A DNA stretch of 64,000 nucleotides. Source: Streptomyces microflavus. Lineage in GTDB: Bacteria; Actinomycetota; Actinomycetes; Streptomycetales; Streptomycetaceae. The DNA lies in assembly GCF_014650075.1 (NCBI RefSeq), contig NZ_BMUG01000003.1, positions 186,001-250,000 on the forward strand, given 5' to 3'. Of the stretch, positions 42,850-52,357 are shown in pieces (the first letter of the stretch is position 1; the number at the start of each line of letters is the position of its first letter). The translations under genes were made by a program, and so were the position numbers. Below the pieces are notes generated by a model that worked only from the letters and a program-made list of their open reading frames with translations, made no database searches and was not told the origin of the DNA.

Positions 42850-43937
42850 GCGGGAGCGGGAGCGGCGAAAAGGGCGGGAGCAGCGAGAAGCACGGGGCTC
42901 ATGGGCGGCCCCTCACCCTCCGCGAGCGGTGGGAGGCGTACAAGAACAGCCCGTTCCTCCCCGCGACCGTCCTCGTCCTCATCGTCGCCGCCGCGGCCGG
43001 CCTCTTCGCCGGCTCCTACACGTACGCGATGGCCAACCCCACCCCGCACCGCATCCCGGCGGCGCTGGTCACCCAGCCGGAGGTGGAGCGCGGCGAGGCG
43101 TTCGTCGCCGGGATGGAGAAGGCGCTCGACGCCTCGCTCGAACTGCGCGACTACCCGGACGTCGCGGACGCCCGCCGCGCCCTGGACGAGCAGAAGGTCT
43201 TCGCCATCGTGCGCGCCTCGGACGACGGGGTGGCGCTGGATGTGGCCGGGGCCTCGGGGGCGTCCGTGGCCGAGCTGCTCGGCAAGGCGGGGATCGAGGT
43301 CGGTGACGCCACCGGGGTCGAGGTCACCGTCCGGGACATCAAGCCGCTCCAGAGAGGCGACCCGCGCGGGCTCGCCCTGTTCTACATCTCGCTGGCCGCC
43401 GTCATCATGGGCTTCCTCGGCGCGATCCAGCTGAGCGTCCACGCCCATGGCCTCAACCCGGCGGAACGCATCGCGTTCACCGCCGCGTACGCCCTGCTCG
43501 GCGGCTTCGCCATCGCCGCGGCCGTCGACTGGTGGCTCGGGGCGGTGGACCTGCCGTTCGTGCAGTCCTGGCTGATCCTGGCGTTCACGATGTTCACCTC
43601 GGGCATGGTCTTCACCATGTTCAACACCCTGATGGGCCGGTGGGCAATGATCCCCACCTGGGGCGTCATGGTGCTGCTCGGCAACCCGTCGTCCGGCGGC
43701 GCGGTCTCCTGGCCGCTGCTGCCCTCCGCGCTCGGGCACATCGGCCGCTGGCTGCCGCCGGGCGCCTCCGTCAACGCCCAGCACACCGCCGTGTACTACC
43801 AGGGCCACCAGTTCCTCTTCCCGTACCTGGTGCTCGCCGCCTGGGCGCTGGTCTCCTGCACGGTCTTCTGGGTGTGGCGGCACCGGCACCCAGGAGGCCG
43901 CGCCCGCACGCCTGAGCATGCGGCCACGGCCTCCTGA
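42846..43937 (+). CDS. YhgE/Pip-like ABC-2-type membrane protein
   Basis: A 363-residue membrane protein starting at a GTG that overlaps the polymerase stop. A charged N-terminus is followed by one membrane helix (FLPATVLVLIVAAAAGLFAG) and an extracytoplasmic domain of ~110 residues (ELRDYPDVADARRALDEQKV). Five further helices (about 180-345) follow, including YISLAAVIMGFLGAIQLSV. The layout matches ABC-2-type/YhgE-like proteins, which can act as exporter permeases, but no ATPase gene is nearby. Coupling to a DNA-repair gene may be incidental. The stop converges closely on the next gene. Confidence 0.75.
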   Translation: MSGSGSGEKGGSSEKHGAHGRPLTLRERWEAYKNSPFLPATVLVLIVAAAAGLFAGSYTYAMANPTPHRIPAALVTQPEVERGEAFVAGMEKALDASLELRDYPDVADARRALDEQKVFAIVRASDDGVALDVAGASGASVAELLGKAGIEVGDATGVEVTVRDIKPLQRGDPRGLALFYISLAAVIMGFLGAIQLSVHAHGLNPAERIAFTAAYALLGGFAIAAAVDWWLGAVDLPFVQSWLILAFTMFTSGMVFTMFNTLMGRWAMIPTWGVMVLLGNPSSGGAVSWPLLPSALGHIGRWLPPGASVNAQHTAVYYQGHQFLFPYLVLAAWALVSCTVFWVWRHRHPGGRARTPEHAATAS

Positions 43938-43955
43938 GAGAGCGTCGTGCGTGGG

Positions 43956-46193
43956 TTACAGCTCCTTGATCCGGATGTCGCGGTACGAGATGACGTCCGA
44001 GACCCCGTGCACCTGGAGCCCGATGTAACCGGAGGCGAACCGCCGGCCGTCGGTGCCCGGGTCGTCGCCCCGGGGCGGCTCGAAGAGCTGGCCGCCGGTG
44101 TTGTCGAACTCGTTGATCAGGACACCGTTGCGGTAGATCTCGTAGTGCTGGTCGACCACCTTGATCTCGTAGTCGTTCCAGGTGCCCTTGGGTGTGACCC
44201 CGGCGCCGCCGAGACCCACCCGGTCGAATCCGTAGACCGAACCGGTCTTGTACATGTCGCCGTCCGGCCGGTCGTTGACCTGGATCTCATGGCCGTACTT
44301 GATGGCGACCCACTCCGGACGTGACTCCTCCGGGTGGTCGTGGACCTTCGGGAAGCGGACGAAGACCCCGCCGTTGGCGTTGCCCGCGCCCGGGGCGTCG
44401 TCCCGCCACTGGAGCTTCAGCGAGAAGTCCCCGTACGCACGGGTCGGGAACCAGAGCATGCCCATGCCGTCCACCGTGGTGGAGCTGGTGATCGACCCCT
44501 CCTCCTCGTTCAGGCCGAACTTGCCGCCGCCCACGTGGCTCCACTTGGCGAGCGAGGCCGCCGTACCGTCGAAGAGCTTGGTGTACCCCTCCGACTGGCC
44601 CGGCTTCCCGATGCCCGACTGCTTGGCGGCCTGGTTGATCGCCTTGCGCTCGCGCTGGTCGATGACGCCGTCGGTCTTCAGCCTGTCGAGGACCGTCGTC
44701 ACGTGCTTGAGGAACAGCGCGTGGGAGGACCAGTCCTTCTCGTCCTCGATCAGCTCGTTGATCGTGCAGCGGTTACGGGTGATCCGGTTCGGGACGCCCG
44801 TGTCGACCGTGCCGACGAAGACGGTGTGCCGCTCGTCGAACTCCGCGCAGTTCGGCGCCGGGACCCCGCCGCCCTGGGCGATGGTGAAGGACACCTTCTT
44901 CGCCTCGGAGGTGTTGCCCGCCTTGTCCGTCGCCCGGTGCGCCACCGTGTGGTGACCGACCCGGTCGACGATCACGGGGGTGGTGTACGCGAGGTAGGGA
45001 CCGCCGTCGAGGGAGTACTCCACCTTGTCCACGCCCGAGTCGTCGTCGGTCGCGGTGACGGTGGCCTTGGCGCTGGTGATGAACGCGCCGTCGGAGTTCT
45101 TGCTCCCCTCCAGCTTCACCGAGGTCTCCGGAGCCGTCTTGTCCTGCGACGGCGGCTCCACCACGGTGAACTCGACGGTCTTCTCGGCCGCCACGTTCCC
45201 CGACCGGTCGGTGGCCCGGTAGCGGACGGTGTGCTCGCCCACCTCGTGGACCATGACCGGTGCGGTGTACGGCTTCCACTCACCGGCCGCGCCGATCGCG
45301 TACTCGATGGTGTTGACGCCGGACCCGGTGTCGGACGCGGTCACGGTGACCGTGGCCATGCCCAAGTAGGCCCCGTCGGTGTCCTGTTCACCCGAGACGG
45401 TCGCCGAGGTCTCCGGCGGGGTCTCGTCGTCAGTCGGCGGTGCCGCCACCGCGAAGTCGACGGATTTCTCCGCCGCCGCGTTGCCGGCCTTGTCGGTGGC
45501 CCGGTAGCGGACCGTGTGGTCGCCGACCTCGCTCACCACGACGGGCGCGGTGTACGGCTGCCACTCGCCGTCCGCCCCCAGCGCGTACTCCACGGTGTCG
45601 ACGCCGGAGCCCTCGTCGGTCGCCGCCACGGTGACCGTCGCCTGACCGATGTAGGCGCCGTCGCCGTTCTTGTCGCCGTCGACCTTCGCCGAGGTCGCGG
45701 GAGCCTCGGTGTCCTCCCCGCTGCCCTCGGTGACGGTCAGGATGCCCTGCATCTGGCCGTGGCCGGGGATCGTGCAGTGGTAGAAGTACCGGCCGGGCGT
45801 CAGCGTGACCTCCACGCTGTGCTTGCCGCCCTCGGCGTCACCGGGGTTGGCCAGGATGTTCAGCTGGACGTCGTTGTTGAACTCCGGGTCCGACACGCTG
45901 AACGTCAGCGTATGCGGCATGCTCGTCGTGTTGCCGGTCGCCGTGCTGTTCTCGAAGACGATGGTCGCCTTGCCGGCCACCGCCGTCGTCGGCGCGGTCA
46001 GATAGCGGTCGATCGGGTCGCCCGCGGTCCAGGTCAGCACCTGGTCGGCGGCCTTCGCCCCAGGCGCGTCACCGCCCTTGCCGTACGCGGCCGTCGAGGT
46101 CAGCCCGAGGACCATGAGCAGGGAGGCCAGCAGGGCCACCCAGTGACTCGGCGGCCGATGCCGCCGCTGCCGGAGGAACAGGGGGTGTCTCAC
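43956..46193 (-). CDS. Secreted cupredoxin / Ig-like repeat / DUF1080 multidomain protein
   Basis: A 745-residue exported protein. A signal or anchor segment (WVALLASLLMVLGLTSTAAY) is followed by a cupredoxin domain with copper-ligand pattern MPHTLTF...YHCTIPGHGQM. Three homologous Ig-like repeats of ~85 residues follow, each with a TVTVxATDxGSGVxxVEY core and ending TVRYRATDKAGN-like. After a linker comes a C-terminal DUF1080 (3-keto-disaccharide hydrolase-like) domain, seen in YTKLFDGTAASLAKW and GGVFVRFPKVHDHPE. It starts at a GTG overlapping the upstream stop (GTGA), so it is co-translated with the ThuA/PQQ protein. The pair probably handles extracellular sugars by oxidative chemistry. 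Confidence 0.85.
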   Translation of the reverse strand: MRHPLFLRQRRHRPPSHWVALLASLLMVLGLTSTAAYGKGGDAPGAKAADQVLTWTAGDPIDRYLTAPTTAVAGKATIVFENSTATGNTTSMPHTLTFSVSDPEFNNDVQLNILANPGDAEGGKHSVEVTLTPGRYFYHCTIPGHGQMQGILTVTEGSGEDTEAPATSAKVDGDKNGDGAYIGQATVTVAATDEGSGVDTVEYALGADGEWQPYTAPVVVSEVGDHTVRYRATDKAGNAAAEKSVDFAVAAPPTDDETPPETSATVSGEQDTDGAYLGMATVTVTASDTGSGVNTIEYAIGAAGEWKPYTAPVMVHEVGEHTVRYRATDRSGNVAAEKTVEFTVVEPPSQDKTAPETSVKLEGSKNSDGAFITSAKATVTATDDDSGVDKVEYSLDGGPYLAYTTPVIVDRVGHHTVAHRATDKAGNTSEAKKVSFTIAQGGGVPAPNCAEFDERHTVFVGTVDTGVPNRITRNRCTINELIEDEKDWSSHALFLKHVTTVLDRLKTDGVIDQRERKAINQAAKQSGIGKPGQSEGYTKLFDGTAASLAKWSHVGGGKFGLNEEEGSITSSTTVDGMGMLWFPTRAYGDFSLKLQWRDDAPGAGNANGGVFVRFPKVHDHPEESRPEWVAIKYGHEIQVNDRPDGDMYKTGSVYGFDRVGLGGAGVTPKGTWNDYEIKVVDQHYEIYRNGVLINEFDNTGGQLFEPPRGDDPGTDGRRFASGYIGLQVHGVSDVISYRDIRIKEL

Positions 46194-48694
46194 TTGGCTG
46201 CCGCCTTTCCGACCAGGTCCTCGGCGACCGGAGTTGCCCCGCCGCCCTTGTAGGTCACGCGCCACAGCGCGGACTTGGCGTCGGAGGTGAAGAACCCGCG
46301 GCCGTAGTCCAGGACGTACAGCGAACCGTCCGGCGCGAACTTCCAGTCCATGAGATTGCGGATCCCGTCCGCGCCGACCGGAATGATCTTCTTCAACGAC
46401 TCGGCGTGCGTGGGCAGTCCGCCCTTCCCGACCGTCTTCGGGTCGGTGATCACCGCGTGGCGCGGCTGCGTGTCGTCGTAGAAGTCACCGACGAACCACT
46501 TGCCGTCCCAGTACGCGGGCCACTTGGCGGTGGAGTCGCTCTGCGCGTCGTAGCGGTAGACCGGGCCGTTCATGGTCGCCTGGCCGCCGCCCTTCAGCCA
46601 GGGCAGCAGCTCCTTCTGCTCCTCGGCCTTGTAGCTGGGGACGCCGTTGGCGTCACGCGGGTAGTCGACCCCGCCGCCCTGCGGCGAGTACCAGATGGTG
46701 TTCGGGGTCACCGGCGGCAGTTTGACCAGGCCGTCGTTGTTGGGCGACTCGTTCTTCGGGGCGTTGCAGTCGTACCAGCCCAGCGGCTTGGACGGGTCGG
46801 GCAGATTACGGTCCCGGTAGGGCTGGTTGTTGCCCATGCAGAACGGCCAGCCGTGGTTGCCCGCCTTGGTGATCTCGGCGAACGTGTCGTACTTCGCCGG
46901 GCCCCAGGTGGTGGAGGCCGAGCCCGCGTCGGGGCCGACCCAGCCCGCGTACAGCGTGTCGGTCGAGGTGTCGACCGAGATCCGGGCCGGGTTGCGCACG
47001 CCCATCACATAGATCTCGCCCCGGGTCTTCCCGCCGCCCTCGTCCGGCTCCTTGCCGGTGAAGAGGTTGCCGGCGGGCAGGGTGTACGTACCGTCGTCCT
47101 CGGGGTGGATCCGCAGGATCTTCCCGTTGAGGTTGTTGGTGTTGCCCGAGGTGCGCCGGGCGTCGGCGAAGGAGACGCCCTTGTAGTTCGGCTGCGGGTT
47201 GTTGCCGGAGTAACCGTCGCTGAAACCGGAGGAGTTGTTGTCACCGGTCGCGATGTACAGGTTGCCCTTCGAGTCCCACGCCATCCCGCCGCCCGCGTGG
47301 CAGCAGCTGTTGATCTGCACCGGCCAGCCGAGCAGCACCTTCTCCGAGGCCAGGTCCAGCTTGGTGGTCGCCGGGTCGAAGGTGAAGCGCGAGACCTGAC
47401 GGACCGCCATGCGCTTGTCGCGGTCGATCTTCGCGTGCGGGGTGTAGTGCAGATAGACCCAGCCGTTGGAGGCGAAGTCCGGGTCCAGCTCGATGCCGAG
47501 CAGCCCCTCCTCCACCTTCACCAGCTCGTCGCCGCCGCCCTTGTTGCCGAAGACGTCCAACGCACCGGCGAGGGTGACCTTCTTGGTCTTCGGGTCGTAG
47601 ACGTGGATCTCGCCCTTGCCCTTGCCGATGTTCGGGTTGTTCCAGTCGATGACGACCGGGACACCGCTCGCGGCGCCGCCGCGCCCGATGTAGAAGACCT
47701 TGCCGTCCGGAGCGGTGACGAGCCCGTGCGGCTCACCGATCTGGTCGTTCTGGCCCGGCTGGTTGGGCTGGGTGAGGCGCTCGGCGGTGTAGTTGGAGGT
47801 GATCGTCGCCTTGCAGTCGGCCTGCGAGGTCCGGTTGGTCCAGGCGAGGGCGCCGCGCAGATGGTCGCGGAAGTCGGTCTCGGCGAAGCTGTCCGCCGTA
47901 CCGCCCATCGCCGTGTAGAAGGAGCGCCCGCCGTCGTAGTCGCGGCACCAGGAGACCGGGTGGTCCCAGCCGTTGGCGCTCGCACCCGGCTTGTACGTCA
48001 ACTCCCTTACGCGCGCCACGGTGTGCACGTCACCGGACGGGTTCTTCGTCCAGTTCAGCCACTTGTCGGGGCGCTTCCACTCCAGCGGCAGGCTCTTGGT
48101 CGCCGGGTGGACCCGGTCTCCGATCTCCACGGTCGCCCGCTGCACGGTGGCCGGGCTGTTCGCCGCCGGACGGGCGCCCACCAGGCCGGTGAACCAGTCC
48201 GAGTACGGCTCGGTGCGCGCCGCGTCATGGACGCCGAGGAAACCGCCGCCCGCCTCCATGTACGCCTCCAGGCCCGCCTCCTGCTCCGGGTCCAGGACGT
48301 CACCGCCGCCGGTGAGGAAGACGACCGCCTGGAAGGAGCCGAGCCGCTTGCCGTTGGTGAAGACGTTCGGGTTGGCCGTGGCCACGGTGGTGAACCGCCC
48401 GGCCTCCGGACCGGTCAGCCCGATCTTCTCGATCGCCGCGATCCCGGCGTCCGTGTACGGTGCCTCGTCGCCCGCCGATGCGTGGAAGACCAGCACCTTG
48501 ACCTGGTTCTTCGCACCCGGCGGAGATGGCAGGGACAACGTTGTCGCCATCTTCTCGACCAGATCCCGGTCCGGCGACGTACCCGCACTGGCCGGTCCGC
48601 CGCTGCCCAGCATGGACACGGTCAGTGCGCCGGCCGCCACGGCCGCCGCGAGGCCGCGTCGTGATCTGGACCGGTGATGTGATGCGCGCTGCAT
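46190..48694 (-). CDS. Secreted ThuA / PQQ-dependent sugar dehydrogenase fusion
   Basis: An 834-residue exported protein. The signal peptide has an Arg-rich start (RSRSRRG) and a probable cleavage near ASAGT. A ThuA-like domain (about 45-275) shows KVLVFHASAGDEAPY and GGGFLGVHDAART. A glucose/sorbosone dehydrogenase-type beta-propeller follows (about 305-810), with EPHGLVTAPDGKVFYIGRGG, NSCCHAGGGMAWDSKGNLY, GEIYVMGVRNPARISVD and FAPDGSLYVLDYG. ThuA domains relate to 3-keto-trehalose/sucrose metabolism, which fits the DUF1080 domain of the next gene. A GTG at 48706 is an alternative start, giving four more residues. Confidence 0.85.
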   Translation of the reverse strand: MQRASHHRSRSRRGLAAAVAAGALTVSMLGSGGPASAGTSPDRDLVEKMATTLSLPSPPGAKNQVKVLVFHASAGDEAPYTDAGIAAIEKIGLTGPEAGRFTTVATANPNVFTNGKRLGSFQAVVFLTGGGDVLDPEQEAGLEAYMEAGGGFLGVHDAARTEPYSDWFTGLVGARPAANSPATVQRATVEIGDRVHPATKSLPLEWKRPDKWLNWTKNPSGDVHTVARVRELTYKPGASANGWDHPVSWCRDYDGGRSFYTAMGGTADSFAETDFRDHLRGALAWTNRTSQADCKATITSNYTAERLTQPNQPGQNDQIGEPHGLVTAPDGKVFYIGRGGAASGVPVVIDWNNPNIGKGKGEIHVYDPKTKKVTLAGALDVFGNKGGGDELVKVEEGLLGIELDPDFASNGWVYLHYTPHAKIDRDKRMAVRQVSRFTFDPATTKLDLASEKVLLGWPVQINSCCHAGGGMAWDSKGNLYIATGDNNSSGFSDGYSGNNPQPNYKGVSFADARRTSGNTNNLNGKILRIHPEDDGTYTLPAGNLFTGKEPDEGGGKTRGEIYVMGVRNPARISVDTSTDTLYAGWVGPDAGSASTTWGPAKYDTFAEITKAGNHGWPFCMGNNQPYRDRNLPDPSKPLGWYDCNAPKNESPNNDGLVKLPPVTPNTIWYSPQGGGVDYPRDANGVPSYKAEEQKELLPWLKGGGQATMNGPVYRYDAQSDSTAKWPAYWDGKWFVGDFYDDTQPRHAVITDPKTVGKGGLPTHAESLKKIIPVGADGIRNLMDWKFAPDGSLYVLDYGRGFFTSDAKSALWRVTYKGGGATPVAEDLVGKAAAK

Positions 48695-48999
48695 GTGGTC
48701 ACCCACCCCTTCGTGGTCACTGCACCTCTCGGTGACTGTGGGTCGCTAACTCTTCTTCGCTGCCTCTGTGTTGACCGCGATTCCTCTGTGTCGACTGTGA
48801 CAGCGCACGAAGCTAGACCTCTTTTCGCGGTCCGCCAATAGCTATGGCAGCAATCGCACCAACTTTGTCCTGGGTGTGGATAAACGGTCGGCCCCCGGCT
48901 ACGGTGTGGCCCGTTCCGGGGCGCGCCCGAGGTCCCTTCCGGGAGCACCGAGGCCCGTTCCGCCTCCGCCAGACTCGTTATCGCAGTGGGGAGTTCGAC
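48695..48999. other. Divergent promoter region between sugar-oxidation operon and laccase gene
   Basis: The gap contains a 13-bp direct repeat (see separate entry) on the side of the dehydrogenase operon, and a GTGGGGAG ribosome-binding site six bases before the laccase ATG. I see no coding signal and no confident sigma consensus. Confidence 0.45.
48763..48795. promoter_or_regulatory. Direct repeat, 20-bp period
   Basis: CCTCTGTGTTGAC (48763-48775) and CCTCTGTGTCGAC (48783-48795) differ at one position and are spaced exactly 20 bp, about two helical turns. They lie 70-100 bp upstream of the ThuA/PQQ gene, so they may be an activator or repressor site. Confidence 0.4.
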
Positions 49000-50025
49000 A
49001 TGGACCGAAGGACCTTCAGCCGGCGGATGCTGGTCGGCGGCGCGGCCGCGGCAGCGACCGGTGTGACATCGTTGTCGCTCGGGGCGGTGGAGGCAAGCTC
49101 GGCGGAGAACCCGCCGCGCACGGCCCCGGCCGGGGGAGTGGTGCGCCGACTGAAGGTGTACGCCGAGAAGCTGGCGAACGGTCAGCTCGGCTACGGCTTC
49201 GAGAAGGGCAAGGCCTCGATCCCCGGCCCCCTCATCGAGCTCAACGAGGGCGACACGGTCCACATCGAGTTCGAGAACCTCACCGACGTGGACGCCAGCC
49301 TCCATGTCCACGGCGTGGACTACGACATCGCCAACGACGGCACCCGGATGAACAAGAGCCACGTCGAGCCCGGCGGCACCCGTACGTACACCTGGCGCAC
49401 CCACGCCCCGGGCCGCCGCAAGGACGGCACCTGGGAGCCGGGCAGTGCGGGCTACTGGCACTACCACGACCATGTCGTCGGCACGGACCACGGCACCGGG
49501 GGCATCCGCAAGGGGCTCTACGGGCCGGTCATCGTGCGCCGCAAGGGCGACATCCTGCCCGACAAGACGTTCACGATCGTCTTCAACGACATGACGATCA
49601 ACAACAAGGCCGAGCACAACAGCACCAACTTCGAGGCCACGGTGGGTGACCGGCTCGAAGTCGTGATGATCACGCACGGCGAGTACTACCACACCTTCCA
49701 CATCCACGGGCACCGCTGGGCCGACAACCGGACCGGGATACTGACCGGCCCCGACGACCCCAGCCGGGTCATCGACAACAAGATCTGCGGGCCCGCCGAC
49801 TCCTTCGGCCTCCAGTTCATCGCGGGTGAACGGGTGGGCGCGGGCGCCTGGATGTACCACTGCCACGTACAGAGCCACTCCGACATGGGGATGGCCGGGC
49901 TGCTGCTGATCAAGAAGCCGGACGGCACGATCCCGGGTTACGAGCCCCACCATGTGGCAGGCGCCTCCGAGCCGAAGAACGCCGAGGAGAAGGCCGCCGA
50001 GGGCGCGGCGGAGCACCAGCACTGA
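49000..50025 (+). CDS. Small (two-domain) laccase, SLAC/EpoA type
   Basis: A 341-residue two-domain multicopper oxidase. An N-terminal twin-arginine signal ([17 protein letters not shown]) indicates export in folded form. Copper ligands occupy the same positions as in S. coelicolor SLAC: H102/H104 (LHVHG), H154/H156/H158 (HYHDH), H231/H234/H236 (HTFHIHGH), H287-C288-H289, H293 and M298. The site is complete, so oxidation of phenols with reduction of O2 to water is expected, as a trimer. SLAC/EpoA enzymes are copper-dependent and developmentally produced. The gene is divergent from the sugar-oxidation operon. RBS GTGGGGAG. Close relatives support the call strongly. Confidence 0.95.
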   Translation: MDRRTFSRRMLVGGAAAAATGVTSLSLGAVEASSAENPPRTAPAGGVVRRLKVYAEKLANGQLGYGFEKGKASIPGPLIELNEGDTVHIEFENLTDVDASLHVHGVDYDIANDGTRMNKSHVEPGGTRTYTWRTHAPGRRKDGTWEPGSAGYWHYHDHVVGTDHGTGGIRKGLYGPVIVRRKGDILPDKTFTIVFNDMTINNKAEHNSTNFEATVGDRLEVVMITHGEYYHTFHIHGHRWADNRTGILTGPDDPSRVIDNKICGPADSFGLQFIAGERVGAGAWMYHCHVQSHSDMGMAGLLLIKKPDGTIPGYEPHHVAGASEPKNAEEKAAEGAAEHQH

Positions 50026-50040
50026 CCGGAGCGTCCGGTC
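50024..50040. terminator. Hairpin after the laccase gene
   Basis: GACCGGA-GCG-TCCGGTC, a perfect 7-bp stem starting within the laccase stop codon and lying before the convergent helicase stop. It could serve both genes. Confidence 0.45.
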
Positions 50041-50047
50041 CCTTCGG

Positions 50048-52231
50048 TCACTCCGGGCGGGCCAGCCGCAGCTGCTCCTCCTCGACGATCCGCCGGGCGA
50101 TGTCGGCGTCCGACACGTCCACGGCGTCCGGCGCGGCCTCCGCCAGGTCGCTGCGCCGGGCGTACGTGTCGAAGAGCCGGTCCTTGCGGGTCAGCAGGTC
50201 CACCATGCGCTGGTCGACGCTGTCCGCCGCCAGCAGCCGGTGCACCTGGACCGTGCGCACCTGGCCCATCCGGTGGGCGCGGGCGACGGCCTGGTGCTCC
50301 AGCGTCGGCTTGATCTGCGGCTCGCAGAGGATGACCACCGAAGCCGCCTGCATGTTCAGCCCGGTGCCGCCGGCCTGGATCTGGCTCAGCAGTACCGCAT
50401 GGCCGTCCACGGCGGAGAAGGTGTCGACCAGCTCCTGCCGCCGGGCGGCCGGCACGCTGCCCGAGACCGGTCCCAGCGCCTCCGGGCCCAGCGCCTCGCC
50501 GACCGTGGCGAGCACCTCGCGGAAGTAGGAGAAGACCACGACCTTGAGCCCGTTGTCCCGTGCCTCGTCCACCAGTTCGCGCAGCCGCTCCAGCTTGGCG
50601 GAGGTGGCGGGCACGGGATAGGCCGCCCGGCGCATCCGCATGAACTGTCCCGACGCCACCGCCTCGCGGTACACCTCCAGGTCCCCCGCGCTGAACTCCT
50701 CCCACTCGTCCACGTGCACCAGCGTGGGGAGTTCGGCGAGGACGTCCACCTGGTTGCGGCGGAGATAGGCGGGGGCGACGGCCCGCCGGAAGGCCTGCGA
50801 ACCGGCGGCCCCGTGTGTCGTGCTCACCGCATCGGCCAGATCGGGGCGGAGCTGGCGGACGAGGCTGCGGAACTCCTCCACCCGGTTCTCCATCGGCGTC
50901 CCGGTGAGGAACAGGACGTGGTCCGCGCGCTCCGCCCACGAGGCGACCGCCTGCGACCGCCGGGTGGCGGGGTTCTTCACGAAGTGGGCCTCGTCCACCA
51001 CCAGCATCGCCGGGGCGACGGTGCTCGCCACGTCGTCGGGCAGGGTGCGCAGCGCGTCGAACGTGGTGAGGGCGACCCCGCCGCCCGCCAGCCACTCCGC
51101 GAACGCGTCCAGCCGCTCCGCCCCGTGCACCGGCAGCGCGCGCAGGGTGGAGCGGGCCCGGATCTCCCGGCTCCAGTTGATCAGGACGCTCGCCGGGCAC
51201 ACCACCAGGAAGTGGCTCTCGCCCCGCGCGGCGAGATGGGCGAGGGCGGCGATCGCCTGCACGGTCTTGCCGAGCCCCATCTCGTCCCCGATGACGACCC
51301 GCTTCTGCGCCAGGGCGAAGCGCGCCCCGAACGACTGGTAGCCGCGCAGGGAGACCCGTAGCCGCGAGTCGTCGAGCCGGAGCGCCCGCACCCGGTCCGC
51401 GATCCCGGCGGGCAGGAACCCCTCGGCGGCGTCCCGGTCCGGGCCGCCGCCCGACAGCTCGGCGAGCAGGCTGTAGTACTCGGCGGACCGCAGCTCGAAG
51501 TCCACCCACGCCCCCGGCGCCGACTCCGGCGCCCGCAGCAGGTCGACCGAGACCTGGCCGAACAGCATCGGCAGCTCCTGCTCCGCCGCCTCCGCGAGCG
51601 CCGTACGCAGGGCGGCCACGGCGGCGAGCGCCCGGGTCCGGGACTCCTTGCCGGTGAACAGCATCCGCAGCAGGCTCCCGGCCGGTGCGGCGGCGGCCGT
51701 CAGCGGGTCGAGCCGTTCGGCCAGCCGCCGCGCCGCCTCCACCGCCCGCCGCGCGTCCGGACCGGCCTCGACCAGCCGGTGCAGGGCGACGACCAGCGCG
51801 GTGGCCGGGTCGTCCGGGGCGTCCATGTCGATCCGTACGGAGACGGTCTCGCGCACCGCGTCGGCGATCTGGCCGGCGGCCGCAAGCGCCTGGTCGGCGG
51901 TGTGGGCCCCGACCCCGGGAATCAGCCGGAGCTCGTGGCGGGCGGTGCCGTGGACCTGCCCGACCGTGGCGAATCCGGCCTGTTCGAGGGCGGTGAGGCG
52001 CAGCCGGCCCTCGGTGACGTCCTTGAGGCGGGAGACGGGGATGGCGGCCAGCTCCCGGTCGACCAGGGAGGACAGGAGCGGGTCGAGCACGGCCCGTACG
52101 GCATCGACGGCCCGGGTGTGGTCCTCCCGCACCGTGCGGGCCCGGCCCAGCAGGGCCGCCGCCTCGGCCAGCAGCTCACGGGCGGCCCGGCCCGTGGCCG
52201 CCGGGCGGGCCCTGGCCCCCGTGTCCGTCAT
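50048..52231 (-). CDS. SNF2/RapA-type DEAD-like helicase
   Basis: A 727-residue SNF2-family ATPase. The N-terminal ~300 residues carry a helix-hairpin-helix-like element (LRLIPGVGAHTADQAL), which suggests DNA binding. The motor shows Walker A GDEMGLGKT, DEAH box VVDEAHFVK, LTGTPMENR, and in the second lobe VVVFSYFREVLATVG, LLSQIQAGGTGLNM and QAVARAHRMGQ. Such proteins translocate on double-stranded DNA without unwinding it. No nuclease or methylase gene is adjacent, so a defence-system role is not supported. I chose the ATG before TDTGARAR; upstream residues are Arg/Trp-rich and implausible. Confidence 0.88.
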   Translation of the reverse strand: MTDTGARARPAATGRAARELLAEAAALLGRARTVREDHTRAVDAVRAVLDPLLSSLVDRELAAIPVSRLKDVTEGRLRLTALEQAGFATVGQVHGTARHELRLIPGVGAHTADQALAAAGQIADAVRETVSVRIDMDAPDDPATALVVALHRLVEAGPDARRAVEAARRLAERLDPLTAAAAPAGSLLRMLFTGKESRTRALAAVAALRTALAEAAEQELPMLFGQVSVDLLRAPESAPGAWVDFELRSAEYYSLLAELSGGGPDRDAAEGFLPAGIADRVRALRLDDSRLRVSLRGYQSFGARFALAQKRVVIGDEMGLGKTVQAIAALAHLAARGESHFLVVCPASVLINWSREIRARSTLRALPVHGAERLDAFAEWLAGGGVALTTFDALRTLPDDVASTVAPAMLVVDEAHFVKNPATRRSQAVASWAERADHVLFLTGTPMENRVEEFRSLVRQLRPDLADAVSTTHGAAGSQAFRRAVAPAYLRRNQVDVLAELPTLVHVDEWEEFSAGDLEVYREAVASGQFMRMRRAAYPVPATSAKLERLRELVDEARDNGLKVVVFSYFREVLATVGEALGPEALGPVSGSVPAARRQELVDTFSAVDGHAVLLSQIQAGGTGLNMQAASVVILCEPQIKPTLEHQAVARAHRMGQVRTVQVHRLLAADSVDQRMVDLLTRKDRLFDTYARRSDLAEAAPDAVDVSDADIARRIVEEEQLRLARPE

Positions 52232-52357
52232 CGTCGCTCTCGCCGCCGTCGGAATGTGGTCTTCTCGCTGTACGCGCCATCGTCCCACGGCCCACCGACA
52301 GTCCCCCCGGCCCACCGGCAGCCCCACCCCGTCGACGTTCCCGGCGCCCCGGGTCCG

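Noticed and set aside
50048..52231. SNF2 helicase as part of a phage-defence system
   Set aside because: No methylase, nuclease or other defence gene is adjacent; neighbours are a laccase and an IclR regulator. A general DNA-translocase role is more economical.
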